From an uncultured Bacilli bacterium (GTDB taxonomy: Bacteria > Bacillota_I > Bacilli_A > RF39 > UBA660): a stretch of 11,533 nucleotides of DNA. Shown one piece after another: positions 1 through 6,379 of this stretch; within the stretch, counting starts at the first letter, position 1, and every line of letters begins with the position of its first letter. The notes beneath the pieces are model-generated. The model ran no database searches, was not told where the DNA came from, and worked only from the letters and a program-made list of their open reading frames with translations. The position numbers and the translations under genes were made by a program. Where the stretch lies: assembly GCA_947629125.1 (NCBI GenBank), contig CANRCO010000032.1, positions 1 through 11,533 on the forward strand, read 5' to 3'.

Positions 1-200
1 CATATGTATCTTACCCTGACTCTACTGATTGGCGTGATAAAGTTTATGATGGTATTATTGAAGAAGCTGGACGAGACCATTTAATTATTAGTGACCCTAA
101 TACAGGAATGTGGTATTTAATTAGAATGATTTACTTAAATTATGTAGAATTTGAAGAAAGAATAAATTACAGCCATGCTTATAGTGAAAAGACATTTTAA
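1..200 (+). CDS. C-terminal end of an unrecognised protein (5' end outside window)
   Basis: The reading frame is open from the left edge (first full codon at position 3) to a TAA at 198-200 and gives 65 residues. The segment is acidic and aromatic, with stretches such as DSTDWRDKVYDG, HLIISDPNTGMWYLI and YVEFEERINYSHAY. It has no membrane segment and no motif I recognise. Codon use is AT-rich like its neighbours, and an in-frame run of this length ending at a strong terminator hairpin supports a real gene. The protein start, full length and function cannot be judged from this piece. It converges on the hydrolase gene to its right and overlaps it by four bases (197-200). Sure that it is coding, unsure of everything else. 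Confidence 0.7.
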   Translation, partial: YVSYPDSTDWRDKVYDGIIEEAGRDHLIISDPNTGMWYLIRMIYLNYVEFEERINYSHAYSEKTF

Positions 201-225
201 AAATAATTATTAAAATGTCTTTTTT
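187..225. terminator. Bidirectional intrinsic terminator shared by convergent genes
   Basis: A 14-bp perfect inverted repeat (187-200 with 210-223) encloses a 9-nt AT loop and has a T run on the + side (220-225) and a shorter one on the - side. The stop codons of the + gene (198-200) and of the - strand hydrolase (197-199) both lie in the left arm, so the hairpin is partly coding in both directions. It probably ends transcription from both sides. Confidence 0.85.
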
Positions 226-697
226 CTTGACCTAAATTAGTAACTGGTCCATGTCCCGGATAAAGAGTAATGTCATCATCATACTTACTAATCATTTTTA
301 AACTTTTTTGCATTTCTAAAAAATTTCCACCTGGTAAGTCTGTTCTTCCAATACTATTTAAAAAGATAAAATCACCAACAAACATTATTTTTTCTACAGG
401 AAAATAAATACTTATGGCATCATCTTTATGCCCTTTAGTAGAAATAATTTCATAATTCCAACCACTTAACTTAGAAGGATTAATCGGCACATTATATTCT
501 TTTTGTAAATCTTTTAAAGCCCCTATATGGTCAAAATGATAATGTGTAATAAAAATTGCTACTATTTCTTTATCTACACAACTATTAATTATTTTATCTA
601 CTTCATCTCCTGGGTCAATTACAATTGTTTGTTTACCTTTTGTTACGATATAACAATTTGTAGCTAATGGCCCAACTACTAAAGTTTCTATTTTCAT
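197..697 (-). CDS. MBL-fold (GloB/YqgX-like) metallohydrolase, shortened
   Basis: This is a 166-residue cytoplasmic metallo-beta-lactamase-fold hydrolase of the glyoxalase II-like YqgX group. These are di-metal thioester or phosphoester hydrolases whose substrate is often unknown. The metal-binding motif THYHFDH is at residues 51-57. Further ligand candidates are H90 (in KGH), D109 (in VGD) and H149 (in YPGHGP). The family signature SIGRTDLPGG is at residues 115-124. I chose the ATG at 697 because GGTGAAG lies just upstream and the family N-terminus (MKIETLVVGPLATNCYIV) begins there; the frame is also open upstream to 742. Relatives are usually about 200-210 residues. The missing part lies between the HxHxDH motif and H90, where about 40 residues appear to be absent. 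It has its own promoter in the divergent region. The family call is secure and the substrate is unknown. Confidence 0.9.
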   Translation of the reverse strand: MKIETLVVGPLATNCYIVTKGKQTIVIDPGDEVDKIINSCVDKEIVAIFITHYHFDHIGALKDLQKEYNVPINPSKLSGWNYEIISTKGHKDDAISIYFPVEKIMFVGDFIFLNSIGRTDLPGGNFLEMQKSLKMISKYDDDITLYPGHGPVTNLGQEKRHFNNYF

Positions 698-713
698 AAT
701 CTTCACCAAAATA

Positions 714-742
714 ATCATAATAAATAAATTTCTAAATTGCAA
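714..742 (-). promoter_or_regulatory. Promoter of the MBL hydrolase
   Basis: On the - strand, TTGCAA (742-737) and TATGAT (719-714) are separated by 17 bp. The -10 is one mismatch from consensus. The -35 hexamer is palindromic and is the same one used by the opposite promoter. Confidence 0.55.
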
Positions 743-764
743 TAATCTTAGTTCGTGTTATAAT
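737..764 (+). promoter_or_regulatory. Promoter of the LemA-like gene
   Basis: TTGCAA (737-742) and a perfect TATAAT (759-764) are 16 bp apart. TG at 756-757 makes it an extended -10. The predicted transcript would start close to position 771, giving a very short leader and favouring the ATG at 781 over the one at 769. Confidence 0.6.
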
Positions 765-780
765 TATAATGGTGGTAAAT

Positions 781-1275
781 ATGTCATTAGTTTTTTTAAT
801 TATAAGCATTGTATTTATTCTTATTTGTTTTTTAGTAATGTTCTTTTCTTATTATCGAAATAAAGTAAATTTAATTTTAAAAAAAATTGATTATACTTAT
901 AGTAAATTAGATACAAGCCTTGATGATAAAAAAGAAAATATAAAAAAAACATATAAAGAAATTAAACAAAATTATCTTAAAAAGAAAAGTTATTATCAAG
1001 AAATAGAAAAAAAAGAATTAATTGATTACGATAAAGAATTAACTTCAAGTACTTCAACCCTTAAAGACTTAATTGAAGATAATGATAAAATTAAGGAAGA
1101 TAAAGTTATAAAAGAATTTTTAAAATCTATAAAAGAAAATGATGAATTAATTTATTCCTTAAAAACTTATTATAATGAAAACACTTTAGAAATTAAAAAA
1201 ATGCAAAAAAATATTTTTGTTAAAATTATTTTAAAAATAAAAAAGAGAAAAGATTTTAAACTATTTGAAATATAA
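781..1275 (+). CDS. Membrane-anchored coiled-coil protein, divergent LemA-like
   Basis: This 164-residue protein has one N-terminal membrane segment (about residues 3-26) followed by a very lysine- and glutamate-rich helical body. The layout fits the LemA family: an N-terminal anchor, a YYRNKVNLILKKID stretch where LemA has its YNxLV...R region, and a C-terminal YYNENTLEIKKMQ...KILKIKKRKDFKLFEI that parallels the LemA ending (RxYNxxVxxYNxxIxxFP...FxxxxFFE). Family members are about 180-190 residues and of poorly known function. The body is too diverged for certainty, so it could be an unrelated anchored coiled coil. The start is set by TGGTGG just upstream of the ATG at 781; the ATG at 769 has no such site. 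The gene is monocistronic, with a promoter at 737-764 and a terminator directly after it. In some Firmicutes gdpP precedes rplI, but here this gene takes that place. Confidence 0.6.
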   Translation: MSLVFLIISIVFILICFLVMFFSYYRNKVNLILKKIDYTYSKLDTSLDDKKENIKKTYKEIKQNYLKKKSYYQEIEKKELIDYDKELTSSTSTLKDLIEDNDKIKEDKVIKEFLKSIKENDELIYSLKTYYNENTLEIKKMQKNIFVKIILKIKKRKDFKLFEI

Positions 1276-1300
1276 TCTTCGTAAATGAAGATTATTTTTT
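1272..1300 (+). terminator. Intrinsic terminator after the LemA-like gene
   Basis: A 9-bp stem (1272-1280 with 1287-1295) with a 6-nt loop is followed by a T run to 1300. The left arm includes the stop codon of the gene. The T run overlaps the -35 box of the rplI promoter. Confidence 0.8.
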
Positions 1301-1327
1301 GTATTTAAGCCATTTTTTTGATATAAT
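1299..1327 (+). promoter_or_regulatory. Promoter of the rplI-dnaB-walJ-rlmH-ung operon
   Basis: TTGTAT (1299-1304), a 17-bp spacer and TATAAT (1322-1327), with TG at 1319-1320 giving an extended -10. It is the only clear promoter before the five-gene + strand run. The leader to the rplI ATG is about 20 nt and holds AGAGG at 1341-1345. No attenuator or riboswitch fits in it. Confidence 0.75.
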
Positions 1328-1354
1328 AAGTCTTATGAAAAGAGGCTATTTTTA

Positions 1355-1795
1355 ATGAAAGTTATTTTATTACAAGACGTTAAAAAACAAGGTAAAAAAG
1401 ATGACATTATTGAAGTCAGTGATGGTTATGCAAATAACTATTTAATCAAAAATAAATTAGCAGTAGCTTATACTAAAACAAGTAAAGAGATTTTAAATAA
1501 AGAACAAGAGGAAGCTAAAAACAAAGAAGAAGCTAAAATTGCTGAATTTAATAAAGTAAAAAAAGCTTTAGATAATACTGATATTAAATTTGTAGTAAAA
1601 ACCGGAACTAATGATAAAGTTTTTGGCAATATTTCAACTAAACAAATTGCAGATGAATTAAAAAAGAAAGGTTTTAATATTGATAAAAAACAAATTCATT
1701 TAAAAGAAAATATTGATAGTTTAGGAACTCATCAAGTAGAAATTAAATTGCACAAACAAGTTAGTTTTAATATAAATGTTATTTTAAAAAAGTAG
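1355..1795 (+). CDS. rplI: 50S ribosomal protein bL9
   Basis: bL9 binds 23S rRNA at the base of the L1 stalk and helps keep the reading frame during translation. The 146-residue product matches the family length (about 148). The N-terminal domain shows the expected MKVILLQDVKKQGKKDDIIEV and DGYANNYLI. A long, highly charged helix (about residues 45-75) links to a C-terminal domain (about 76-146). The start ATG has AGAGG ten bases upstream. It is the first gene of the operon, and the dnaB ribosome binding site overlaps its stop codon, a rplI-dnaB order widely conserved in Firmicutes. Nothing is unusual apart from strong Lys/Ile bias. Confidence 0.97.
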   Translation: MKVILLQDVKKQGKKDDIIEVSDGYANNYLIKNKLAVAYTKTSKEILNKEQEEAKNKEEAKIAEFNKVKKALDNTDIKFVVKTGTNDKVFGNISTKQIADELKKKGFNIDKKQIHLKENIDSLGTHQVEIKLHKQVSFNINVILKK

Positions 1796-1804
1796 GTGAA
1801 GTTA

Positions 1805-3157
1805 ATGGCTAGTAGAAAGATGCCTCAAAATTTAGATGCAGAAATGAATATTTTAGGAATAGCATTCTTAAATGAATATGCTTTTTCTAAAATATGTGAA
1901 GAATTAAGTTATGATTTATTCTATGATGAAAGACATCAAAAAATATTTAATGCAATTACAGAATTACAAAAGAAAGATATTCCTTTAGATATTACTACTA
2001 TAACCGAAGAATTAACTAAGAAAAAAAGTCTTGGTAGTGTTGGAGGAATTGAATATATTAGTGAAATAATTGAATCTGTAGTTTCTTCAGCTAATTTAGA
2101 TTATTATATCGATATTGTTAAAGAGAATGCTTTAAGAAGAAATTTAATTGATACCGCTACTAATATTGTAACTAATGCTTATGAAGAAGAAAATTTAAAT
2201 ACATTAATAGATAATGCTGAAAGAAATATTTTAAATGTTGTTAAAACTAGACAAGTCAGCGAATTCTTACCAATTTCAGTAGTTTTAAAACAAGCACAAC
2301 AAAATTTAGAAGAATTATTTAAAAATAAGAAAAAAGTTACAGGTTTAGAAACAGGATTTTATGACTTAGATAAATTTACAACTGGCTTACATGGTGGTGA
2401 AATGATTATTTTAGCTGCTCGTCCTGGTATGGGTAAAACATCATTTGCTTTAAATATTGCCACTAATGCTGCCCAAAAAACTGATAAAGCTATTGCTATT
2501 TTTAACTTAGAAATGTCTGCAGAAATGCTAGTAAACCGCATGATTTCTTCTGTTGGACAAATCGATTCTTATAAATTACAAACAGGTCAACTAACTAACA
2601 ATGATTGGCAAAAATATAATGAAGCCTTATCCCAATTAAGTGATACTAATATTTATATTGAAGATAACGCTGGAATTACTTGTAGTGAAATAAGAGCTAA
2701 ATGTCGTCGCTTAGCAAATAGTGAAAAGGGCTTAGGTTTAGTTGTAATCGATTATTTGCAATTAGTTACTACCGGTAATCGAAGAGTTGAATCGCGGCAA
2801 GTAGAAGTTTCTGAAATATCTCGTTCTTTAAAAACAATGGCTTTAGAATTAGATGTACCAGTTATTGCTTTAGCTCAATTATCTCGTAGTGCGGAAAAAA
2901 GAGAAAATTCGCAACCTATGTTAGCAGATTTAAGAGAATCTGGTTCTTTGGAACAAGATGCCGATTTAGTATTGTTTATAAATCGTAAAGATTACTATGA
3001 ACCAAAAAGTGAAAAGAAAGATAAAATTGTACCCGTTGATTTAATAATTGCTAAACATCGGAAAGGTACAACCGGTATAATTAATCTATTATTTGAATTA
3101 GATATGAGTAATTTTCGTAACTGTTTAAATAAAGGATTAGAAGAGCCACAAAACTAA
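1805..3157 (+). CDS. dnaB: Replicative DNA helicase
   Basis: This is the hexameric 5'-3' helicase that unwinds DNA at the replication fork and interacts with primase (called DnaC in Bacillus). The 450-residue product has full family length. An N-terminal helical domain (about residues 5-105) and a linker lead to a RecA-like ATPase domain (about 175-445). Walker A ARPGMGKT is at 205-212, Walker B LVVIDYLQL at 312-320, and the DnaB signature LRESGSLEQDADLV at 376-389. I chose the ATG at 1805 because AGGTGAA (1794-1800) lies four bases upstream and the protein then begins MASRKMPQNLDAE, as in relatives; an in-frame GTG at 1796 is part of that site. The N-terminus has PQNLDAE in place of the common PPHNxEAE. 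No intein is present. It follows rplI with nine bases between. Confidence 0.97.
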   Translation: MASRKMPQNLDAEMNILGIAFLNEYAFSKICEELSYDLFYDERHQKIFNAITELQKKDIPLDITTITEELTKKKSLGSVGGIEYISEIIESVVSSANLDYYIDIVKENALRRNLIDTATNIVTNAYEEENLNTLIDNAERNILNVVKTRQVSEFLPISVVLKQAQQNLEELFKNKKKVTGLETGFYDLDKFTTGLHGGEMIILAARPGMGKTSFALNIATNAAQKTDKAIAIFNLEMSAEMLVNRMISSVGQIDSYKLQTGQLTNNDWQKYNEALSQLSDTNIYIEDNAGITCSEIRAKCRRLANSEKGLGLVVIDYLQLVTTGNRRVESRQVEVSEISRSLKTMALELDVPVIALAQLSRSAEKRENSQPMLADLRESGSLEQDADLVLFINRKDYYEPKSEKKDKIVPVDLIIAKHRKGTTGIINLLFELDMSNFRNCLNKGLEEPQN

Positions 3158-3169
3158 GGAGGTATTACT

Positions 3170-3934
3170 TTGAAAATATGTGTTTTAGCCAGCGGTTCAA
3201 AAGGTAACAGTACATATATTGAAGAAAATAATATTAAAATTTTATTTGATATTGGGAAGAATACCAAATATATTAAAGAAAAATTAAATGAGATTAATGT
3301 TTTACCAGAAGAAATTAATTACATTGTGATAAGTCATTTACACGATGACCATATCTCAGCTTTAAAAACATTTATTAAAAAATATCATACGACAGTTTGT
3401 TTAACCCAAAAAATGTTTTATGAATTAGAAGATTTAAAAGATTATGATAACATTTTAATCTATGAAGATGATTTAAATTTTAATGGTTTAAAAATCGATA
3501 CTATTAAAGCTAGTCATGATGCAACTGATGCTCGAAACTTTATCATTAGTTATTTAGATAAATCAGTGGTTTATTTAACTGATACCGGCTATATTAATCG
3601 TAAATATTTTAATAAATTAAAAAATAAAGATATCTATTTGTTTGAAAGTAATCACGATATTGAAATGCTTAATAATGGCCCTTATCCTAAATGGTTAAGA
3701 CAAAGAATTTTAGGAGATTATGGCCATTTATCTAATAATGCTGCAAGTGTATACTTAGCTAAATTAATTGGGGACAAAACGAAAAAGATATTTTTAATGC
3801 ATTTAAGTGATACTAATAATACAGAAAAGTTAGCTTTAAAAACTATTAAAGATACATTTTTAGAATACGAAATTGATTTTACAGATATTTTATGTGCTAA
3901 ACAAAATGAAATAAGTGAAGTGATTAATATATGA
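3170..3934 (+). CDS. walJ: WalJ/YycJ-type MBL-fold phosphohydrolase or nuclease
   Basis: This 254-residue metallo-beta-lactamase-fold protein belongs to the YycJ/WalJ group, which in Bacillus lies in the walRK cell-wall operon and resembles DNA-processing MBL nucleases. It shows the family N-terminus LASGSKGNSTYI (6-17) and the metal motif SHLHDDH (55-61). Other ligand or active-site candidates are D138 in TDTG, H186 in GDYGHLSNN and H211 in LMHLSDTNN. The start is a TTG at 3170: AGGAGG (3157-3162) sits seven bases before it and no ATG fits the family N-terminus. The rlmH start overlaps its stop (ATGA at 3931-3934), so the two are translationally coupled. That TGA stop shows TGA is not read as Trp here. 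The walRK kinase and regulator genes and the htrA-like protease gene are absent from this neighbourhood. Confidence 0.92.
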   Translation: MKICVLASGSKGNSTYIEENNIKILFDIGKNTKYIKEKLNEINVLPEEINYIVISHLHDDHISALKTFIKKYHTTVCLTQKMFYELEDLKDYDNILIYEDDLNFNGLKIDTIKASHDATDARNFIISYLDKSVVYLTDTGYINRKYFNKLKNKDIYLFESNHDIEMLNNGPYPKWLRQRILGDYGHLSNNAASVYLAKLIGDKTKKIFLMHLSDTNNTEKLALKTIKDTFLEYEIDFTDILCAKQNEISEVINI

Positions 3935-4368
3935 TTACGATTTTATGTTTAGGTAAAATTAAAGAAAACTATCTTAATGAAATGCTAAATGATTATCAAA
4001 AACGAATTAGTAAATATGAAAAATTAAAGATAATTGAATTAAAAGATGATGAAGATATTAATAAAGAAAAAGAAAATTTATTAAAATATCTTAATAAAAA
4101 AGATTATATTATAACTTTAGAAATTGAGGGTAAAGTAATTGATAGCTTAACTTTTGCTCAAAAAATTGAACAAATAAAAACGATTAATTCGCATTTAGTA
4201 TTTGTTATTGGTAGTTCTAATGGCTTACATGACGATATTAAAAAGTTAGCTAATGAACATTTATCATTTTCTAAAATGACTTTCCCTCACGGTTTATTTC
4301 GCGCTATTTTACTTGAACAAATTTATCGAGCTTGTAAAATAAACAATCACGAAAGTTATCATAAGTAG
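3931..4368 (+). CDS. rlmH: 23S rRNA pseudouridine-1915 N3-methyltransferase RlmH
   Basis: RlmH is a SPOUT-fold methyltransferase that uses S-adenosylmethionine to methylate pseudouridine 1915 in helix 69 of 23S rRNA on assembled 70S ribosomes. The 145-residue product is slightly shorter than the usual 155-159. The C-terminal knot region is clear: FVIGSSNGL (about 89-97), then LSFSKMTFPHGLFRAILLEQ and a final YHK, all hallmark positions. In most relatives the cofactor loop reads IGGxxGL, so the second Gly of the pair is Ser here, a mild departure. The N-terminus (ITILCLGKIKENYL) also fits. The ATG overlaps the walJ stop, and the ung ribosome binding site overlaps its own TAG stop, so translation of walJ-rlmH-ung is closely linked. 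Confidence 0.95.
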   Translation: MITILCLGKIKENYLNEMLNDYQKRISKYEKLKIIELKDDEDINKEKENLLKYLNKKDYIITLEIEGKVIDSLTFAQKIEQIKTINSHLVFVIGSSNGLHDDIKKLANEHLSFSKMTFPHGLFRAILLEQIYRACKINNHESYHK

Positions 4369-4377
4369 GAGGTTTAT

Positions 4378-5031
4378 ATGATTGGTAATGATTGGGATGA
4401 ACAATTAAAAATAGTTTGGAACAGTCCAAATTTTCAAAAATTTTATAAAATCGTTGAACATAAATATGCTACAGAAGAAACTTATCCCCCTAAAGAATTA
4501 ATTTTTAATGCTTTAAAATTAACGAGTTTTAAAGATACAAAAGTTGTGATTGTTGGTCAAGACCCTTATCATGGTAAAAACGAAGCACACGGTTTATCTT
4601 TTTCCGTTACTTTAGGAACAAAAATGCCTCCGTCTTTAAGAAATATTTTTTTAGAACTTAAAAACGATTTAGGTATCGACCGTAAAGACAATACTGATTT
4701 AACAGATTGGGCTAAACAAGGAGTTTTATTACTTAATGCCGTTTTAACAGTTAAAAAAGATACTCCGGCGAGCCACCGTAATTTAGGTTGGGAGTTACTA
4801 ACCGATTATATAATTAAACTTTTAAACAATAAAAAAGAACCAGTAGTATTTATTCTTTGGGGTAATTTTGCTAAAGAAAAAGCTAAATACATAACTAATC
4901 CAATTCACTATATTATTAAAAGTCCTCATCCATCACCATTCTCAGCTAACAGTGGTTTTTTCGGTAGTAAGCCTTTTTCTAAAACTAATAATTTCTTAAT
5001 CAAAAATAATAAAGAACCTATTAAATGGTAA
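4378..5031 (+). CDS. ung: Uracil-DNA glycosylase, family 1
   Basis: Ung removes uracil from DNA and starts base-excision repair. The 217-residue product is of normal length. The catalytic motif GQDPYHG is at 60-66 with general base D62, followed by AHGLSFSV (70-77). The region LLLNAVLTV (117-125) follows, and the DNA-intercalation motif HPSPFSANSGFFG is at 184-196 with H184. AGGAGG (4367-4372) lies five bases before the ATG and overlaps the rlmH stop. It is the last gene of the rplI operon, and its stop codon is inside the terminator hairpin. Nothing indicates a phage origin; codon use matches its neighbours. Confidence 0.97.
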   Translation: MIGNDWDEQLKIVWNSPNFQKFYKIVEHKYATEETYPPKELIFNALKLTSFKDTKVVIVGQDPYHGKNEAHGLSFSVTLGTKMPPSLRNIFLELKNDLGIDRKDNTDLTDWAKQGVLLLNAVLTVKKDTPASHRNLGWELLTDYIIKLLNNKKEPVVFILWGNFAKEKAKYITNPIHYIIKSPHPSPFSANSGFFGSKPFSKTNNFLIKNNKEPIKW

Positions 5032-5046
5032 TAAGTTCTTTTTTTT
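5011..5046. terminator. Terminator of the rplI operon, probably bidirectional
   Basis: Arms 5011-5022 and 5030-5041 pair except for one mismatch, around a 7-nt loop, with T residues up to 5046 for + strand transcripts. The ung stop lies in the hairpin, and the stop of the convergent - strand gene (5045-5047) sits at its right edge. In the - direction the tail after the stem is T-rich but broken by A residues, so termination is probably weaker that way. Confidence 0.75.
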
Positions 5047-5971
5047 AATTGCGATAATTTAGTAAACCTTCGGCGTACATTTCATTTTGTGGTTCTTCTA
5101 AAATTAATTTTAAAGCTTCACCGCTTAACTCAGTATTATACATTATATTATAAAAAGTTGGTTCATATAATATTTCTAATTTTTGTAATGGTTTAGAATA
5201 ATCAATTACATTATCAAATTCTTTAACATATTCTTTATTTTTAATCTTTTCAATAAATTTTATATGCATTAAATTTATACCAATTCTTTCATTTTGATAT
5301 ACACTTTTTATACTATTATTATTTATTTGGTCTTCTAACATTTTTATTAATATATCACTAGGTAAAAATTCTAAAGTATTAAGATTATTAACATTTGAGG
5401 TTATTTCTTCATAAAGGTATTCAATACCGTATTTATCATAATAAGCATTACTACTAAAACCATAATATTGATTAGTATTATCTTTAATGCTTTCATTAAC
5501 TTTTATTTCATTAAATTGACAAGTATCGTCTAAATTAAAATTATATGTAACTTTCCCCACAACTTTAGTTTTATAATCTTGATTATTACCCATTGAATTA
5601 TTTTTAGTTTCTAATCTGGTAAATACTTCTATATTTGTTTCATTGAAATTAACAGTTAATAACCATTTACTAACAATACTTAATATTTCATTTTCCATTA
5701 TATGATTTTGATTAGCATCTATAGTTATAGTTAAAGTTTGATTAACAATATTACAATTTGTTAATACATTATTAGCAACATCATTTTTTAAATGACGATT
5801 TAATACAGCTTCTTTTATTTTAAGTTGTATTGAATCAATCATATTATAAAAAGATTTATTATCTTTTATTTTTTTAGGAATTCCAACAATATTAAAAAAT
5901 TCAATCAATTTTGACCGATTTATACATAATTCATTTAATTGACCAAATGTTAAGTTAACTCCTTGCATCAC
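5045..5971 (-). CDS. Unrecognised soluble protein, 308 residues
   Basis: I do not recognise this protein. It has no signal peptide, no membrane segment and no nucleotide-binding or metal motif that I can see. The N-terminal third (about 1-80) looks helical. A middle part (about 85-175) alternates hydrophobic and polar residues as in beta strands (for example TLTITIDANQN and VVGKVTYNFNLDD). The rest looks mixed or helical and is rich in Asn, Ile and Glu. The start is either GTG at 5971, seven bases after AAGGG, or ATG at 5968; the first has better spacing. A good promoter precedes it, and it shares a terminator with ung. Codon use is the same as its neighbours, which argues against recent import. 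It is monocistronic, so context gives no hint of function. Confidence 0.85.
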   Translation of the reverse strand: MMQGVNLTFGQLNELCINRSKLIEFFNIVGIPKKIKDNKSFYNMIDSIQLKIKEAVLNRHLKNDVANNVLTNCNIVNQTLTITIDANQNHIMENEILSIVSKWLLTVNFNETNIEVFTRLETKNNSMGNNQDYKTKVVGKVTYNFNLDDTCQFNEIKVNESIKDNTNQYYGFSSNAYYDKYGIEYLYEEITSNVNNLNTLEFLPSDILIKMLEDQINNNSIKSVYQNERIGINLMHIKFIEKIKNKEYVKEFDNVIDYSKPLQKLEILYEPTFYNIMYNTELSGEALKLILEEPQNEMYAEGLLNYRN

Positions 5972-5989
5972 TAATCATCCCTTATTATG

Positions 5990-6018
5990 ATTATAATATA
6001 TAAATTCAATTAATACAA
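5990..6018 (-). promoter_or_regulatory. Promoter of the 308-residue protein gene
   Basis: On the - strand, TTGTAT (6018-6013) and TATAAT (5995-5990) are 17 bp apart, the same hexamers and spacing as the rplI promoter. The start codon follows about 18 bases after the -10. Confidence 0.65.
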
Positions 6019-6030
6019 ATTAATTTTAGT

Positions 6031-6065
6031 TAAAAAATAAAAAGCCTCATTTGACATGAAACTTT
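6031..6065 (-). terminator. Terminator of the 66-residue membrane protein gene
   Basis: In the - strand transcript, 6065-6056 pairs with 6050-6041 (10 bp, including two G-U pairs) around a 5-nt loop, followed by a T-rich tail to 6031. On the + strand the G-U pairs become C-A mismatches, so the hairpin works in one direction only. Confidence 0.75.
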
Positions 6066-6071
6066 ATTAAC

Positions 6072-6272
6072 TTATTTTTTATTATTCTTTTTTGATTTCA
6101 TTTTGATACTAATTATTTGAAAAATACCCATAAAAACCCAGAATAATCCAGAGTATATAAAATAATTTGTATTTACTAAATCATATTTAAGGTCAACAAT
6201 TCCCATGAAAAACCAAAATGCTGCCACAAAACACCATAAAGGTACACTATACTTTTCTACTAACTTATTCAT
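6072..6272 (-). CDS. Small membrane protein with duplicated transmembrane segment
   Basis: A 66-residue protein with two membrane segments (about residues 10-28 and 38-56) and a lysine-rich C-terminal tail (KMKSKKNNKK). The tail probably faces the cytoplasm, which would put both ends inside and a short loop outside. FWFFMGI (19-25) and FWVFMGI (44-50) repeat with 25-residue spacing, suggesting the two segments arose by duplication. I do not recognise a family. The ATG is preceded by GAGGAG twelve bases upstream, rather far, but in-frame stops lie between, so no earlier start is possible. It is a single-gene unit with the most consensus-like promoter in the window and its own terminator, lying between ftsH and the 308-residue gene. 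Confidence 0.8.
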   Translation of the reverse strand: MNKLVEKYSVPLWCFVAAFWFFMGIVDLKYDLVNTNYFIYSGLFWVFMGIFQIISIKMKSKKNNKK

Positions 6273-6301
6273 AAATTTCTATTACTCCTCTCTTTACTAA
6301 T

Positions 6302-6329
6302 ATTATATTAATTAGGTAACAAATGTCAA
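6302..6329 (-). promoter_or_regulatory. Perfect-consensus promoter of the small membrane protein
   Basis: On the - strand, TTGACA (6329-6324) and TATAAT (6307-6302) match both sigma-A hexamers exactly, with a 16-bp spacer. A -10 to start-codon distance of about 30 bases leaves a short leader holding the ribosome binding site. Confidence 0.8.
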
Positions 6330-6355
6330 ATAAAACAAATTAATTAATTTAACTA

Positions 6356-6379
6356 AAAAAAGAATTACTCTTCTTTTTT
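6356..6379 (-). terminator. Terminator of the tilS-ftsH operon
   Basis: A 9-bp, almost pure A/T stem (6379-6371 with 6364-6356) with a 6-nt loop starts within the ftsH stop codon and ends in T residues. The stem is weak in GC, so some readthrough into the small membrane protein gene is possible. Confidence 0.65.

Noticed and set aside
2359..2541. Open frame on the - strand within dnaB
   Set aside because: It lies opposite the Walker A region of dnaB, has no ribosome binding site, and its composition follows from the dnaB codons.
3932..3934. TGA read as Trp (Mycoplasma code)
   Set aside because: walJ ends at this TGA exactly at the rlmH start, and the Trp codons I read are TGG, so the standard bacterial code holds.
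6051..6056. TTGACA on the + strand as a promoter
   Set aside because: It is the loop and arm of the - strand terminator, and no + strand gene follows.
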